Below, piece after piece: positions 1-8,737 of a stretch of 30,362 nucleotides of DNA (position 1 is its first letter; every line of letters starts with the position of its first letter). Below the pieces are notes generated by a model. The model was not told the origin of the DNA and ran no database searches. It was given only the letters and a program-made list of their open reading frames with translations. Position numbers and translations under genes: made by a program. This DNA is from JAOZTV01 sp965371805 (lineage in GTDB: Bacteria > Acidobacteriota > Aminicenantia > UBA2199), in contig CBDUZW010000063.1 of assembly GCA_965371805.1 (NCBI GenBank), forward strand, positions 1 to 30,362, read 5' to 3'.

Positions 1-53
1 CGAATATGGTGATTAAAAATTCTTTTAAATCTAATATGTTATGGACTCGTACA
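1..53. repeat. Left copy of terminal inverted repeat
   Basis: These 53 bases are the exact reverse complement of the last 53 bases of the window. Inside the repeat, 11-31 can fold into a hairpin (GATT-A-AAAA, 3-nt loop, TTTT-A-AATC, one mismatch), with further ATAT/ATAT pairing at 4-7 and 34-37. Just inward, TTGACTTTTATT (59-70) is also shared with the other end, but here five extra bases (GTAAC) separate it from the repeat. The repeat lies directly upstream of the promoter of the S1-domain gene. It may be a dispersed repeat that broke the assembly. Confidence 0.9.
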
Positions 54-58
54 GTAAC

Positions 59-87
59 TTGACTTTTATTGGGATTAAGGATAAACT
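59..87 (+). promoter_or_regulatory. Sigma70-type promoter of the S1-domain gene
   Basis: TTGACT (59-64), a 17-base spacer and TAAACT (82-87) make a good housekeeping promoter. The start of transcription would lie near 94, giving a leader of about 27 nt that contains a GGAG ribosome binding site at 111-114. The -35 box lies in the 12-base segment shared with the opposite window end. Confidence 0.6.
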
Positions 88-120
88 TCCACAGAAAAAT
101 ATTATATTTTGGAGATATGG

Positions 121-1287
121 ATGCAAAAGATTGAGAATTTTGAAGATATGTTAAATGAGTCATTTCAACCACAAAAGAAGTTTGATTTAGGCGATAGAGT
201 TGATGCAATAGTTTCAGGTATTGACAAAGAAAATGTATATTTAGATATTGGCCCGAGAATACAAGGAATAGTTAATAAGAATGAGTTTCTTGAAAATGAT
301 GAAATCACTGTCGTAATTAATGATAAGGTAGTAGTTTACATTATTGGAAAGTCTAAAGGTTTTTTTAAATGTACAAAAAGACTTGGTTCCAGTAATATTG
401 ATTCAAAAAAAGATGATACATACACAGTTGCATTAAAAGAAGCTTTTGATAATGGTGTTCCTGTAGAAGGTAAGGTTTCAAAAGTAATCAAGGGCGGGTT
501 TGAGGTTACATTAATGGGAAAAAGAACCTTCTGCCCCATTTCTCAGATAGACAAAAATTATTGTGATGAACCAGATGTTTTTTTAAATAAAACATTGTCA
601 TTTTTTATTACTGAGATAAAAGAAGATAGTGACGATATGATTGTCAGTAGAAAACAATTTCTTTTAGCTGAACAGGAAAAACTAGCAAGTAAATTATGGG
701 TAAGTATTCAAGAAAATGATATCTTAGAAGGGATCGTCACTACTGTAAAAGCATATGGTGCATTTGTTGATATAGGTGGAATTGAAGGACTTTTGCATGT
801 ATCTGAAATTTCACATGAAAGAATTGATGATGCATCAAAAATACTGAAAAAGGGTGACAAAATTAATGTTGAAATTATTAGTTTAGATAAAGTAGCAAAA
901 AAAGTTGGTTTATCTTTAAAATCTCAAATTGAAGACCCATCAAAAAAAATATTTTCAGAATTATCTGAAGGACTTGAATTAGAAGGTACAGTAGTAAAGC
1001 TTAAACCTTTTGGCGCCTTTGTTAATCTTTTCCCGGGAATTGACGGACTTCTTCATATTTCTAAACTTGGGATTGAGAAGAGAATTGATCATCCAAAAGA
1101 GGTATTGACTGTAAATGAAAAATTAATGGTACGAATCCTTGAAATAGACAAAGATTCAGGTCGCATTTCATTAACATTGGAAAAAGAAAAAGAGGACTTT
1201 AAAAAAGATTTAAATAAGATTAAAGAAGAACAGGAAGAACAGCTTCAATCAAAGGGAACAATGGCTGATTTATTTAATGGTTTTTAG
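121..1287 (+). CDS. RNA-binding protein with four S1 domains (ribosomal protein S1-like)
   Basis: The 388-residue protein holds four S1 (OB-fold) repeats, at roughly residues 18-85, 105-180, 200-270 and 282-358. The last two are the best conserved, with the typical GAFV-x-GxxGLLHxS pattern. Four-repeat proteins of this size are known as ribosomal protein S1 in Firmicutes and as S1-domain proteins in spirochaetes; they bind mRNA and may act in translation initiation or RNA turnover. I chose the ATG at 121 because GGAG lies 6 bases upstream; a TTG at 109 is in frame but would place the ribosome site inside the gene. The acidic, lysine-rich tail is coiled and ends with MADLFNGF. It appears monocistronic, with its own promoter, although the next gene follows 58 bases later. 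Whether it is the true ribosomal S1 or a paralogue cannot be told here. Confidence 0.85.
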   Translation: MQKIENFEDMLNESFQPQKKFDLGDRVDAIVSGIDKENVYLDIGPRIQGIVNKNEFLENDEITVVINDKVVVYIIGKSKGFFKCTKRLGSSNIDSKKDDTYTVALKEAFDNGVPVEGKVSKVIKGGFEVTLMGKRTFCPISQIDKNYCDEPDVFLNKTLSFFITEIKEDSDDMIVSRKQFLLAEQEKLASKLWVSIQENDILEGIVTTVKAYGAFVDIGGIEGLLHVSEISHERIDDASKILKKGDKINVEIISLDKVAKKVGLSLKSQIEDPSKKIFSELSEGLELEGTVVKLKPFGAFVNLFPGIDGLLHISKLGIEKRIDHPKEVLTVNEKLMVRILEIDKDSGRISLTLEKEKEDFKKDLNKIKEEQEEQLQSKGTMADLFNGF

Positions 1288-1311
1288 TTAAATTAAAAAT
1301 TACTGAACATA

Positions 1312-1339
1312 TTGACTATTATTTTTTTAATGATATAAT
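1312..1339 (+). promoter_or_regulatory. Near-consensus promoter giving a probable leaderless mRNA
   Basis: TTGACT (1312-1317), a 16-base spacer and a perfect TATAAT (1334-1339) lie just before the zinc-ribbon/FHA gene. The ATG starts at 1346, seven bases after the -10 box, which is where transcription itself should start. No Shine-Dalgarno sequence is present. The mRNA would therefore have little or no 5' leader. Confidence 0.7.
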
Positions 1340-1345
1340 GTTTTT

Positions 1346-1879
1346 ATGATTATAAAGTGCACCAATTGTTCTGCTAAATATAATGTCCCTGATATAAATA
1401 TTTCTAATTCAACCAAATTAAAATGTTCCAAATGTAATTATATTTTTACAGTATCAAAGGAGCAAAATCAGGATGAATCTGCTAGTGAAAAAGATACAGC
1501 CAGAATAATTAAAAAAAACATTAATGACTCTTTATGGTCAGACGAAAACCTTGAACTTCCTGAGGGCAAAAAATTGTCTGTCGCAATTATAAGAGGAGCC
1601 AGGGCTGGGTATATTTATAAAATTGAAAAACCCTATATACTTATAGGTAGAGGTAAAGTAGATTTAATAATTCCAGATAAGGAAATTTCAAGAAAACATT
1701 TAGCAATTGAGATAAGAAATGACAAGATTATTTTAAGAGATCTTGGCAGTACTAATGGTACATTCATAGACAATAAAAAAATCTCATTATTGGAAATTTC
1801 AGATCAGAGCGAATTTAAAATTGGTCAAACTACTTTAATGCTTATTTCAACCCCAAAGAACAAAATCTATTATAAGTAA
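1346..1879 (+). CDS. Zinc-ribbon and FHA domain protein
   Basis: This 177-residue protein starts with an MJ0042-type zinc ribbon: Cys5, Cys8, Cys27 and Cys30 form two CxxC pairs. A polar linker (about 36-75) leads to a complete forkhead-associated domain at about 78-170, with the usual phosphothreonine-binding signature: GR at 101-102, SRKH at 115-118 and STNGTF near 135-140. FHA domains bind phosphothreonine peptides, so a partner Ser/Thr kinase is expected, but none lies in this window. There is no signal peptide, so it is presumably cytoplasmic. The zinc ribbon normally sits at the extreme N terminus in this family, which supports the start at 1346 despite the absence of a ribosome binding site. 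It heads an operon with the next three genes (1-base gap, RBS over the stop, then a 17-base overlap). Confidence 0.85.
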   Translation: MIIKCTNCSAKYNVPDINISNSTKLKCSKCNYIFTVSKEQNQDESASEKDTARIIKKNINDSLWSDENLELPEGKKLSVAIIRGARAGYIYKIEKPYILIGRGKVDLIIPDKEISRKHLAIEIRNDKIILRDLGSTNGTFIDNKKISLLEISDQSEFKIGQTTLMLISTPKNKIYYK

Positions 1880-1880
1880 T

Positions 1881-3524
1881 GTGTGGAGAGTATTAAGACT
1901 ATTAACAAATTTAGTATTGTCCTCATTTGTATTTAATTTTTTTATTACAATTCTAGTAGTTATATTAAACCCATTTGTCAAAATTAGTAACTATGATTTT
2001 TTAATTCTTTTTCTTGATATGTATGTATTTTATGGGCCACTATGGATATTTTCATTATGGATAATATTTTATATGATCCAATTTTTTTCTGAAAAGAAAA
2101 TCAATATTGGAATAATGTCGCCGCCATCACTTACATATTTTCTTTTTTTCAGCATTTTTATATCATCATTAATAATTTATCTAAATTATGATTACTATTT
2201 AATTCAATTTTCAAATACCATTAAATCTATATTTATAGAAATATTATTAGTTAACCTTATAATTATAATTTCAAGTATAATATTTATTCTATCAAAAAGT
2301 TTTAACAAAAAATGGATTCACATTATAACTATTTTTATTTTGTCAATAAGTTTTTTAAACACATATTATTCAGTAATAGTAAATAGATCATTAATACCAC
2401 CCTATAAAGCTGATATTATTCAAAAACAAAAGACAGAGCCAAGAAAAATAAGAATAGTCATAATGAATGGATTATCCTTAAGTATCATCAACTCTCTAAA
2501 ATCTGAGCAACATCTTCTAAATTTCAACTATTTATTAAAAAATGGTGTTGCGGGCAATATTAAATTATTTAAACCAAATCTAGATATATCATTATTAAAT
2601 ACTGCATTCACAGGCATTCTCCCTTCCAAACTTCCTTATCACTCAAATTATAAATTTAAATTTCGTAATATAAAAAAAGAATTTAATATATTTCCAAGGT
2701 ATATCTTTTTTAGATACTCATCAAAGTTTAAATTTTCTCTTTTCTATAAAAAAAACAAAGAACCAGTAATTGATAATATTTCAAAATACTATACTATTAA
2801 TGATTACAGAAGACAATCTTTAATAAATCCAATCTATATTCCAACTTACTTTAGTAAAAATTTAAAATCAAATACAAAATTTATTAAACATTTTTCAGAA
2901 ATAAATAAAAAAAACAGTGACCCAAAATATAATTTATTAAAAAAATCCTTTTTTTATGATGATTATATAAAAAGTAGAATATTAGATCTCAAAGATAGTG
3001 ATTATTATTATTCAGTCATACAGTTTAAAGGGTTGGATATAATAAGTAAATATTTTTACCAATTTTATATGAGTAATATATTTGGAAATATAGACACAAT
3101 AAATGTAAATAAGTATAAATGGGTATTAAAAAATTATTATGAGTTCTATGACTCAATAATAGGCAATCTGATCTCTACTATGGGAGATAATGAGCTACTT
3201 GTATTGCTTAGTCTATATGAGTATGAACCTCTACCTGTCTGGAGAAGGATTTTAGCAAACCTTCTTGGAAATAGAGAGATTTATATGTATAAATCCCTAA
3301 GTTCAAAGGGCACTATTTTCCTATATGAAAAAAATGCAATAAAAAAAGGATATCCATTACAAGAAATGTCTATTTTAGATTTCTTTCCTACAATGCTGTA
3401 TTATTCGAATTTTAATATTTCCAAAGATTTGAATGGAAAAATAATCCGTAAAATTTTTCTTGATAATTTTCTATTGAACAACCCTATCGATATTAGAACA
3501 AGTAATAATAATATTAATAATTAG
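1881..3524 (+). CDS. Membrane protein with degenerate alkaline phosphatase/phosphodiesterase-like domain
   Basis: About five transmembrane helices fill residues 8-165. The soluble remainder (about 188-530) reads like the type I phosphodiesterase/alkaline phosphatase superfamily: an opening strand IRIVIMNG, a TG-x-LPS segment near 244-249, and near the C terminus a DFFPTMLYY segment followed by DLNG, matching the family's D-x-x-PT...D-x-x-G end. The metal ligands look lost. The opening strand has Asn196 where the family has Asp, and the family SDHG motif is replaced by SLYE after the strand LLVLL. It is probably a non-catalytic relative, perhaps an envelope scaffold or sensor. The start is GTG at 1881, one base after the upstream stop, with no clear ribosome site, so translation is probably coupled. 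The fold assignment is inference from motif order, and very AT-rich codon use may exaggerate the divergence. Confidence 0.55.
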   Translation: MWRVLRLLTNLVLSSFVFNFFITILVVILNPFVKISNYDFLILFLDMYVFYGPLWIFSLWIIFYMIQFFSEKKINIGIMSPPSLTYFLFFSIFISSLIIYLNYDYYLIQFSNTIKSIFIEILLVNLIIIISSIIFILSKSFNKKWIHIITIFILSISFLNTYYSVIVNRSLIPPYKADIIQKQKTEPRKIRIVIMNGLSLSIINSLKSEQHLLNFNYLLKNGVAGNIKLFKPNLDISLLNTAFTGILPSKLPYHSNYKFKFRNIKKEFNIFPRYIFFRYSSKFKFSLFYKKNKEPVIDNISKYYTINDYRRQSLINPIYIPTYFSKNLKSNTKFIKHFSEINKKNSDPKYNLLKKSFFYDDYIKSRILDLKDSDYYYSVIQFKGLDIISKYFYQFYMSNIFGNIDTINVNKYKWVLKNYYEFYDSIIGNLISTMGDNELLVLLSLYEYEPLPVWRRILANLLGNREIYMYKSLSSKGTIFLYEKNAIKKGYPLQEMSILDFFPTMLYYSNFNISKDLNGKIIRKIFLDNFLLNNPIDIRTSNNNINN

Positions 3525-3533
3525 GAGGACAAG

Positions 3534-4742
3534 ATGAAAAAAAGTTCAGCAATTTATTTTATACTAATAGCATTTATTTTGGGAGCTTTGTTATCTTCAT
3601 TTAGTGTTTATTTTTTTATTCATATAAAAGAAATAGAAGAAATTGAAAATAACAATAAAATAACGAATGAATCATTGAATCAAAGTATAGAAAACTTAAA
3701 AAACATTAATCAGAGACTTGAATTAATTCAGATAGAAAAAAAAAAAAGACTTAAAAATCTTATAAATGAGGTTAAAAAAATGGATTATTCCTCATTGACA
3801 AAAAGCCTTTTGTTAAAAAAAGATATTAGTACTGACTCTAACTATAATAAATTATTATTAGAACCAAATGTTTATCAAGATCAAACAAATGAAATCCCTG
3901 AAGACGATCCTGATATTAAAGAGTTAAAGAAAGAATTTGATAGTAAAACAAAAGAAATATTCAGTTCTGCCAGTTTTATTTTAAAAGAAAAAGTAAATAA
4001 ATTAAATTTGCGGATTATGGAAAAAAACAATATCCTATCTGATACAAATTTAAAATTAGATAAAACAAACTCAAAACTTGATCAAACTAATTTAGACTTA
4101 AAAAATTTAAACAATGAATTAGAGGGAAAGAATTCAGAGTTACAAACAAGCCTCTCAAGCATCAAGCAATTCAAAGATAAATTAGAAATACAAAATATGA
4201 AATTGAACAACAGTTTAGATGAAATAAAAAAATATAAAGAAAAACTTGAACATCACAAAAAACAAATTGTTTCGTTAAAGAAAGTTGAAACTGAGCTAAA
4301 TAAAACTAAGTTAGATCTTGAAACTAAATTGGAAAACGGAAGGCTAAAAGTCAATTTTAAGGGAGATATCCTTTTTACCTCAGGGAGCCATAAATTAAAA
4401 ACTGCAGGAAAAAAACTCATCAATTCTATTTATTCAATATTAGAAAGAAATATATCAGATAATAGTATATTTATTGCAGGACATACAGATAATGAAAAAG
4501 TAAAAGAATCTAAAAAAGTAAAATACGAATCCAACTGGGATTTGTCAACTTATAGAGCAATAGAGGTTGTAAAACACCTGATAAAAAAAGGGATTAAACC
4601 AAACAATATTACTGCTGCAGGTTTTGGAAAATTTAGACCAATTGCTGACAACTCAACAATTTCAGGACGGCAAAAAAACAGAAGAGTAGAACTTTTTCTG
4701 ATACCTAAAATCAATTATCGCACAAATGAAAAACAAAAATAA
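3534..4742 (+). CDS. Membrane-anchored coiled-coil protein with C-terminal OmpA domain
   Basis: This 402-residue protein has one N-terminal membrane helix (about 7-29), long coiled-coil stretches (about 35-80 and 155-270, with repeated leucine/asparagine heptads) and an OmpA/MotB-type peptidoglycan-binding domain at about 270-395. The domain carries GHTDN, SNWDLSTYRA, AAGFGKFRPI and GRQKNRRVEL, which include the Asp and Arg that contact diaminopimelate in the family. The layout suggests a cytoplasmic-membrane protein reaching across the periplasm to bind peptidoglycan, as MotB and related proteins do, but there is no motA-like partner. AGGAGG (3523-3528), which overlaps the upstream stop codon, lies 5 bases before the ATG. 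It is probably co-transcribed with the phosphodiesterase-like protein and may work with it in the envelope. Confidence 0.8.
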   Translation: MKKSSAIYFILIAFILGALLSSFSVYFFIHIKEIEEIENNNKITNESLNQSIENLKNINQRLELIQIEKKKRLKNLINEVKKMDYSSLTKSLLLKKDISTDSNYNKLLLEPNVYQDQTNEIPEDDPDIKELKKEFDSKTKEIFSSASFILKEKVNKLNLRIMEKNNILSDTNLKLDKTNSKLDQTNLDLKNLNNELEGKNSELQTSLSSIKQFKDKLEIQNMKLNNSLDEIKKYKEKLEHHKKQIVSLKKVETELNKTKLDLETKLENGRLKVNFKGDILFTSGSHKLKTAGKKLINSIYSILERNISDNSIFIAGHTDNEKVKESKKVKYESNWDLSTYRAIEVVKHLIKKGIKPNNITAAGFGKFRPIADNSTISGRQKNRRVELFLIPKINYRTNEKQK

Positions 4743-5601
4743 CAGAATAAATAAATTACAAAAAGAAATAAAATCCTATTTAATTATATCCATTGGACTA
4801 TTAATTATGGCTATTGGGTGGACAGCTTTTTTAATCCCTTCTAAAATAATTGGTGGTGGATTAACAGGTCTGGCAACAACTATTTATTACCTGAGTGATA
4901 TCCCGGTTGGAATAACAGTATTTATATTAAATATGATACTTATTCTTTTTTCTATGAAAAATATTGGAGCAAGTTTTGGAATTAAAACTATTTTTGGAGT
5001 TACAGCCCTTTCAATTTTTCTTGGTATTTTCCAGAAGTTAATTAAAGCTTCTCCTGTAAGTGATCTATTTATGGCTTCGATAATTGGTGGAATTCTTATT
5101 GGTGTAGGTATTGGAATAGCTTTCTCTCAGGGTGGCAGTACGGGTGGTACTGATATAATTGCAAAAATTATAAATAAATATCGTAATATTAGCCCTGGAA
5201 AAGTAATTCTTATTTCTGATGTGTTCATTATAAGTTCGTCATATATTGTTTTTAATTCTATTGAGAAAATCGTATATGGCCTTGTGGTTATGGCAGTCGT
5301 TGCTTATACTGTTGACATCTTTCTTGAAGGGGCTAAACAATCACTTCAGGTGTTTATTTTTTCAAAAGAGTACCAGAAGATTGCTGATAGAATTGGTGAA
5401 GATATTGACAGGGGCATTACAATCCTAAACGGCGTCGGATGGTATAGTGATAAGGAGACAAAGGTCCTGTTGGTAATTTTAAGAAAATATGAGGCGCATA
5501 ATATATATAGAATTATAAAAGAGATAGATCCAAATGCTTTTATGTCTGTTTCAAAAGTAATGGGTGTCTATGGAAAAGGTTTTGATAGAATAAAGTTCTA
5601 A
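4726..5601 (+). CDS. YitT-family membrane protein (DUF161/DUF2179)
   Basis: The 291-residue protein has a hydrophobic half with five or six membrane helices (about 17-200), including the family's GGGLTGLA and GGSTGGTDIIA segments, and a soluble C-terminal DUF2179 domain (about 205-288) with the usual VFIFSKEY start and a VMGVYGKGFD end. This is the standard length and architecture of YitT proteins, widespread membrane proteins of unknown, possibly transport-related, function. The start overlaps the end of the OmpA gene by 17 bases and has no clear ribosome binding site, so translation is probably coupled to the upstream gene. Its stop overlaps that of lepA on the other strand by 4 bases (5598-5601), which leaves no room for a terminator between the two convergent transcripts. 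Confidence 0.9.
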   Translation: MKNKNNRINKLQKEIKSYLIISIGLLIMAIGWTAFLIPSKIIGGGLTGLATTIYYLSDIPVGITVFILNMILILFSMKNIGASFGIKTIFGVTALSIFLGIFQKLIKASPVSDLFMASIIGGILIGVGIGIAFSQGGSTGGTDIIAKIINKYRNISPGKVILISDVFIISSSYIVFNSIEKIVYGLVVMAVVAYTVDIFLEGAKQSLQVFIFSKEYQKIADRIGEDIDRGITILNGVGWYSDKETKVLLVILRKYEAHNIYRIIKEIDPNAFMSVSKVMGVYGKGFDRIKF

Positions 5602-7400
5602 TCGATCTCAAGAGCTGCCAGAAACGCTGCCTGTGGAATATCAACTTTCCCAATCCGTTTCATTCTCTTTTTACCCTTTTTTTGCTTATCCAATAATTTC
5701 ATTTTTCTGGAAATATCCCCACCATAGCACTTTGCAAGCACATTCTTACGGAGTGCTTTTACTACCGTTCTTGCAATAACCTTTTTATGAATTGCAGCCT
5801 GGATAATAACTTCAAATAGTTGTCTGGGAATGACAGCTTTCATCTTTGAGGCAATTAGATTGCCAATAGTATATGCTTTATCCCTGTGAGCAATCAGTGC
5901 AAGTGCATCAACAGGATCCCCGTTTATTATTATATCCAGTTTTATAAGAGGCGATTCAACATATTCCTTAAATTCATAATCAAAAGATGCATATCCCCTT
6001 GAGATAGATTTTAGTTTATTAAAAAAATCATAAAGCACTTCTGCAAGCGGTAAATCATAGGTAAGATGAACTCTTTCAGAGCTGATATAGTCCATTTTTT
6101 TATGAATTCCCCTTCTGGATTGAAGTAGTTTAATGATATTGCCAAGATACTCTTCAGGTGTTATTATGATCGCTTCTATATATGGTTCTTCAATCATCTC
6201 AAGCTGTTGAGGGTCAGGCAAACCTGCCGGAGATTCAATTTCAAAAACTTCATTTTTTTTATTGGTTACTCTATATTTTACAGAAGGTGCTGTAGTCACA
6301 ATGGACAAGTCATATTCTCTCTCTAGCCGCTCCTGAATAATTTCCTTGTGCAATAAACCTAAAAAACCACATCTGAACCCAATCCCTAGAATGGGAGATG
6401 ATTCAGGTTCATATTTAAATGATGAATCATTCAAGGTTAACTTTTCAATTGCATCCCTCAACTCTTCATGACTTGATCCTTCTCCTGGATAAAATCCAGA
6501 AAAAACCATTGGCTGTGGTTCTTTAAATCCGGGCATGGGTTTAACATCTGTTACTTTCAAATGGGTTATTGTATCCCCGACCTTGACTTCAGAAACATTT
6601 TTAATACTGCCAATTATATATCCAACTTCTCCGACAGACAAAGATTTAAGCGGGACAGATTTTGGTGTAAAAACACCCAATTCATTTACTTCATAATTTG
6701 CATTATTAGATAAAAATTTTATCTTATCCCCTTTCTTTAATTCACCGTCAATTATCTTTACAAGAACGATAACACCCCGGTACTCGTCAAACCATGAGTC
6801 AAAGATTAATGCTTTCAATGATTTATCTGGATCACCTTCAGGCGGATCAATTCGCTCAATGATTGCCGGAATCAGTTCATCAATGCCAACACCCGTTTTT
6901 GCACTGACATTAATGGCTTCTGATCTTTCAATCCCAATGACATTCTCCATTTGATCAAGAGATTTTTCCAGTTCGTTACTGGCCAGATCAATTTTATTCA
7001 TAACTGGAATAAGGGTCAGATCGTTTTCCATTGCAAGATAGGTGTTTGCAACGGTTTGAGCCTCAACACCCTGTGTGGAATCTATCACAAGCAACGCCCC
7101 TTCACATGCTGCAAGAGAACGGGATACCTCATAAGTAAAATCTATATGTCCAGGAGTATCAATCAGGTTTAAGATATACGCCTCTTTTGTTTCAGGATCT
7201 GTATATTCAAGTCTGACAAAATGTGATTTTATAGTAATCCCTCTTTCTCTCTCCAAATCCATAGAATCAAGAAGTTGTTCCTGCATATCTCTTTTTGAAA
7301 TAGCATTTGTTATTTCCAGCAATCTATCGGAAAGTGTTGTTTTTCCATGATCAATATGTGCTATTATTGAAAAATTTCTTATGTTTTTTATATTACTCAC
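5598..7400 (-). CDS. lepA: Elongation factor 4 (LepA), ribosome back-translocating GTPase
   Basis: The 600-residue length and all domains match LepA. The GTPase motifs are intact: AHIDHGKTT (P loop), RERGITIKS (switch I), DTPGHIDF (G3) and NKIDL (G4). The family-specific C-terminal domain follows, with GGDISRKMKLLDKQKKGKKRMK and an ending in IPQAAFLAALEID. EF4 acts on ribosomes, remodelling stalled elongation or initiation complexes. The start is GTG at 7398-7400, inside a GTGA overlap with the upstream methyltransferase stop, with AAAGGA about 7 bases upstream. It is the last gene of the tatA-methyltransferase-lepA run. Confidence 0.98.
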   Translation of the reverse strand: MSNIKNIRNFSIIAHIDHGKTTLSDRLLEITNAISKRDMQEQLLDSMDLERERGITIKSHFVRLEYTDPETKEAYILNLIDTPGHIDFTYEVSRSLAACEGALLVIDSTQGVEAQTVANTYLAMENDLTLIPVMNKIDLASNELEKSLDQMENVIGIERSEAINVSAKTGVGIDELIPAIIERIDPPEGDPDKSLKALIFDSWFDEYRGVIVLVKIIDGELKKGDKIKFLSNNANYEVNELGVFTPKSVPLKSLSVGEVGYIIGSIKNVSEVKVGDTITHLKVTDVKPMPGFKEPQPMVFSGFYPGEGSSHEELRDAIEKLTLNDSSFKYEPESSPILGIGFRCGFLGLLHKEIIQERLEREYDLSIVTTAPSVKYRVTNKKNEVFEIESPAGLPDPQQLEMIEEPYIEAIIITPEEYLGNIIKLLQSRRGIHKKMDYISSERVHLTYDLPLAEVLYDFFNKLKSISRGYASFDYEFKEYVESPLIKLDIIINGDPVDALALIAHRDKAYTIGNLIASKMKAVIPRQLFEVIIQAAIHKKVIARTVVKALRKNVLAKCYGGDISRKMKLLDKQKKGKKRMKRIGKVDIPQAAFLAALEID

Positions 7401-8470
7401 TTTTTTATTCCTTTTACAATATATTCAATAGATGAATAGAGTATATTATTTAATTTATCAACATTTGTATTAAAAGCTCTTGATATCTCAGTATCAGGAG
7501 CAATTTCTTCTAATCTTTCATCCCGAAGATCACCTTCAGAATAAATGATTTCTACATCATAGAACCCTGAACTTTCCAGCAAATATCTCATATATTCAGG
7601 GTGAAGTGGCTTTTGATGGGTAACATCAAGAAAAAATATTCTACTTAATGCAAATAATGATAGAGGATTGATGGTTTCAAGTACTATTGGAGCTCCACTT
7701 TTCATTGTTCTAAAGCCTTCTGTAACAATTTCTCTTAAATAGTCTGGCGTAAAATGCTCTATTACCTGTGAAGAAAAAATCCCACCTATAGTCTCATCTT
7801 CTTTATCTTTTAAAAACGCTAACGCATCTGATTCGTAACAATGCAGTCCTTTAGCCTCAGCTATTTTCAACATTGATTTTGAAATATCAATTCCAATTCC
7901 TTCTTTACTATTTTTTTTTAATATTTCCAGGAATTCTCCCCTTCCACATCCAATATCAAGAATATTATCTGCATTCTCAAAATGAAAATAATATTTTTCT
8001 AATTTCTCTCTAATTCTATTTTCATCCCCTCTGAATCTATGTTCAAAATCTGAATACTGATAAAGAGATAGCTGGTCCCTGTATTCTTCCAATTTATCCT
8101 TTTTTTCAGATTTGTTAACAGAATCAATATTCTGGATTAGATCCTTTAATCCATTTTCAAGATGTGAAAAATTATTTAATAAATGTTTTGAGTTTGTATA
8201 ATCAGATTCTAATTTGAGAATTTTATTATTTAAAGATTTTATTACTCCTGTCATATGGTTATTTGAATATGAATCCCATTCTTTATTAAAACTAAGAATT
8301 AGTTCACTTATATCTGAATTTAGATCTAAAAAAATACTATCAATATTCTTTTTTTTCTTAATAAAAAAAAAACTTGAGTTTAGTACCTTTCTTAACTTAT
8401 CTATTGTATCTTTTAATTTAGTCTGAGCTCTCTTCCTTTTATCAATATGCTCTTCAATTATCCTTTGCAT
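7397..8470 (-). CDS. Coiled-coil class I SAM-dependent methyltransferase
   Basis: Residues 1 to about 135 are charged and mostly helical coiled coil, with no membrane segment. From about 165 a class I methyltransferase domain follows: ILDIGCGRGEFLEIL is the SAM-binding motif I, GIDIS is the acidic loop, and SSQVIEHF is the post-motif region. The later segment (ETINPLSLF..., THQKPLHPEYMRYLLESSGF) resembles methyltransferases found in O-antigen and polysaccharide clusters, where they cap or modify sugar chains, so a glycan substrate is plausible but unproven. The gene overlaps the end of tatA by 17 bases and the start of lepA by 4 bases, so the three are probably one transcript. The start ATG at 8468-8470 has only a weak GAAGAA ahead of it. 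Confidence 0.75.
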   Translation of the reverse strand: MQRIIEEHIDKRKRAQTKLKDTIDKLRKVLNSSFFFIKKKKNIDSIFLDLNSDISELILSFNKEWDSYSNNHMTGVIKSLNNKILKLESDYTNSKHLLNNFSHLENGLKDLIQNIDSVNKSEKKDKLEEYRDQLSLYQYSDFEHRFRGDENRIREKLEKYYFHFENADNILDIGCGRGEFLEILKKNSKEGIGIDISKSMLKIAEAKGLHCYESDALAFLKDKEDETIGGIFSSQVIEHFTPDYLREIVTEGFRTMKSGAPIVLETINPLSLFALSRIFFLDVTHQKPLHPEYMRYLLESSGFYDVEIIYSEGDLRDERLEEIAPDTEISRAFNTNVDKLNNILYSSIEYIVKGIKK

Positions 8471-8654
8471 TATTTTTTGTTTCTTCTTCCCCAGAGACTA
8501 CTTTATCTTTTTCTTCTTTTTTGAATGAATCCTTAAAATTCTTAATTCCTTCTCCAAGGCCTTTTCCTAATTCCGGTAACTTTTTCCCACCAAAAAGCAA
8601 AGCAACAAGAATAAGAATCCCTAGTATTTCCCATATCCCCAAAGTTCCAAACAT
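8454..8654 (-). CDS. tatA: Sec-independent translocase component TatA
   Basis: This 66-residue protein has the full TatA plan: a short N-terminal periplasmic stretch and membrane helix (IWEILGILILVALLFG, about residues 7-22), the conserved FGGKKLPELGKGLGEGIKNFK hinge and amphipathic helix, and a charged tail. TatA forms the pore that carries folded proteins with twin-arginine signals across the inner membrane. No tatC is present here. GGAG lies 7 bases before the ATG, and a good promoter lies upstream at 8738-8766. TatA and TatB/E are hard to tell apart by length alone, but the motif fits TatA best. Confidence 0.93.
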   Translation of the reverse strand: MFGTLGIWEILGILILVALLFGGKKLPELGKGLGEGIKNFKDSFKKEEKDKVVSGEEETKNNAKDN

Positions 8655-8737
8655 TTTTCACTCCATTGTTTTAAATTTTTAAACCTAATTTGTATATATC
8701 TTTTTATTAGTAGTACAACTTAGGATAAACAATCTTT

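Noticed and set aside
109..120. TTG start for the S1-domain gene, 4 codons upstream of the ATG
   Set aside because: The GGAG at 111-114 would lie inside the gene, while it is correctly spaced for the ATG at 121.
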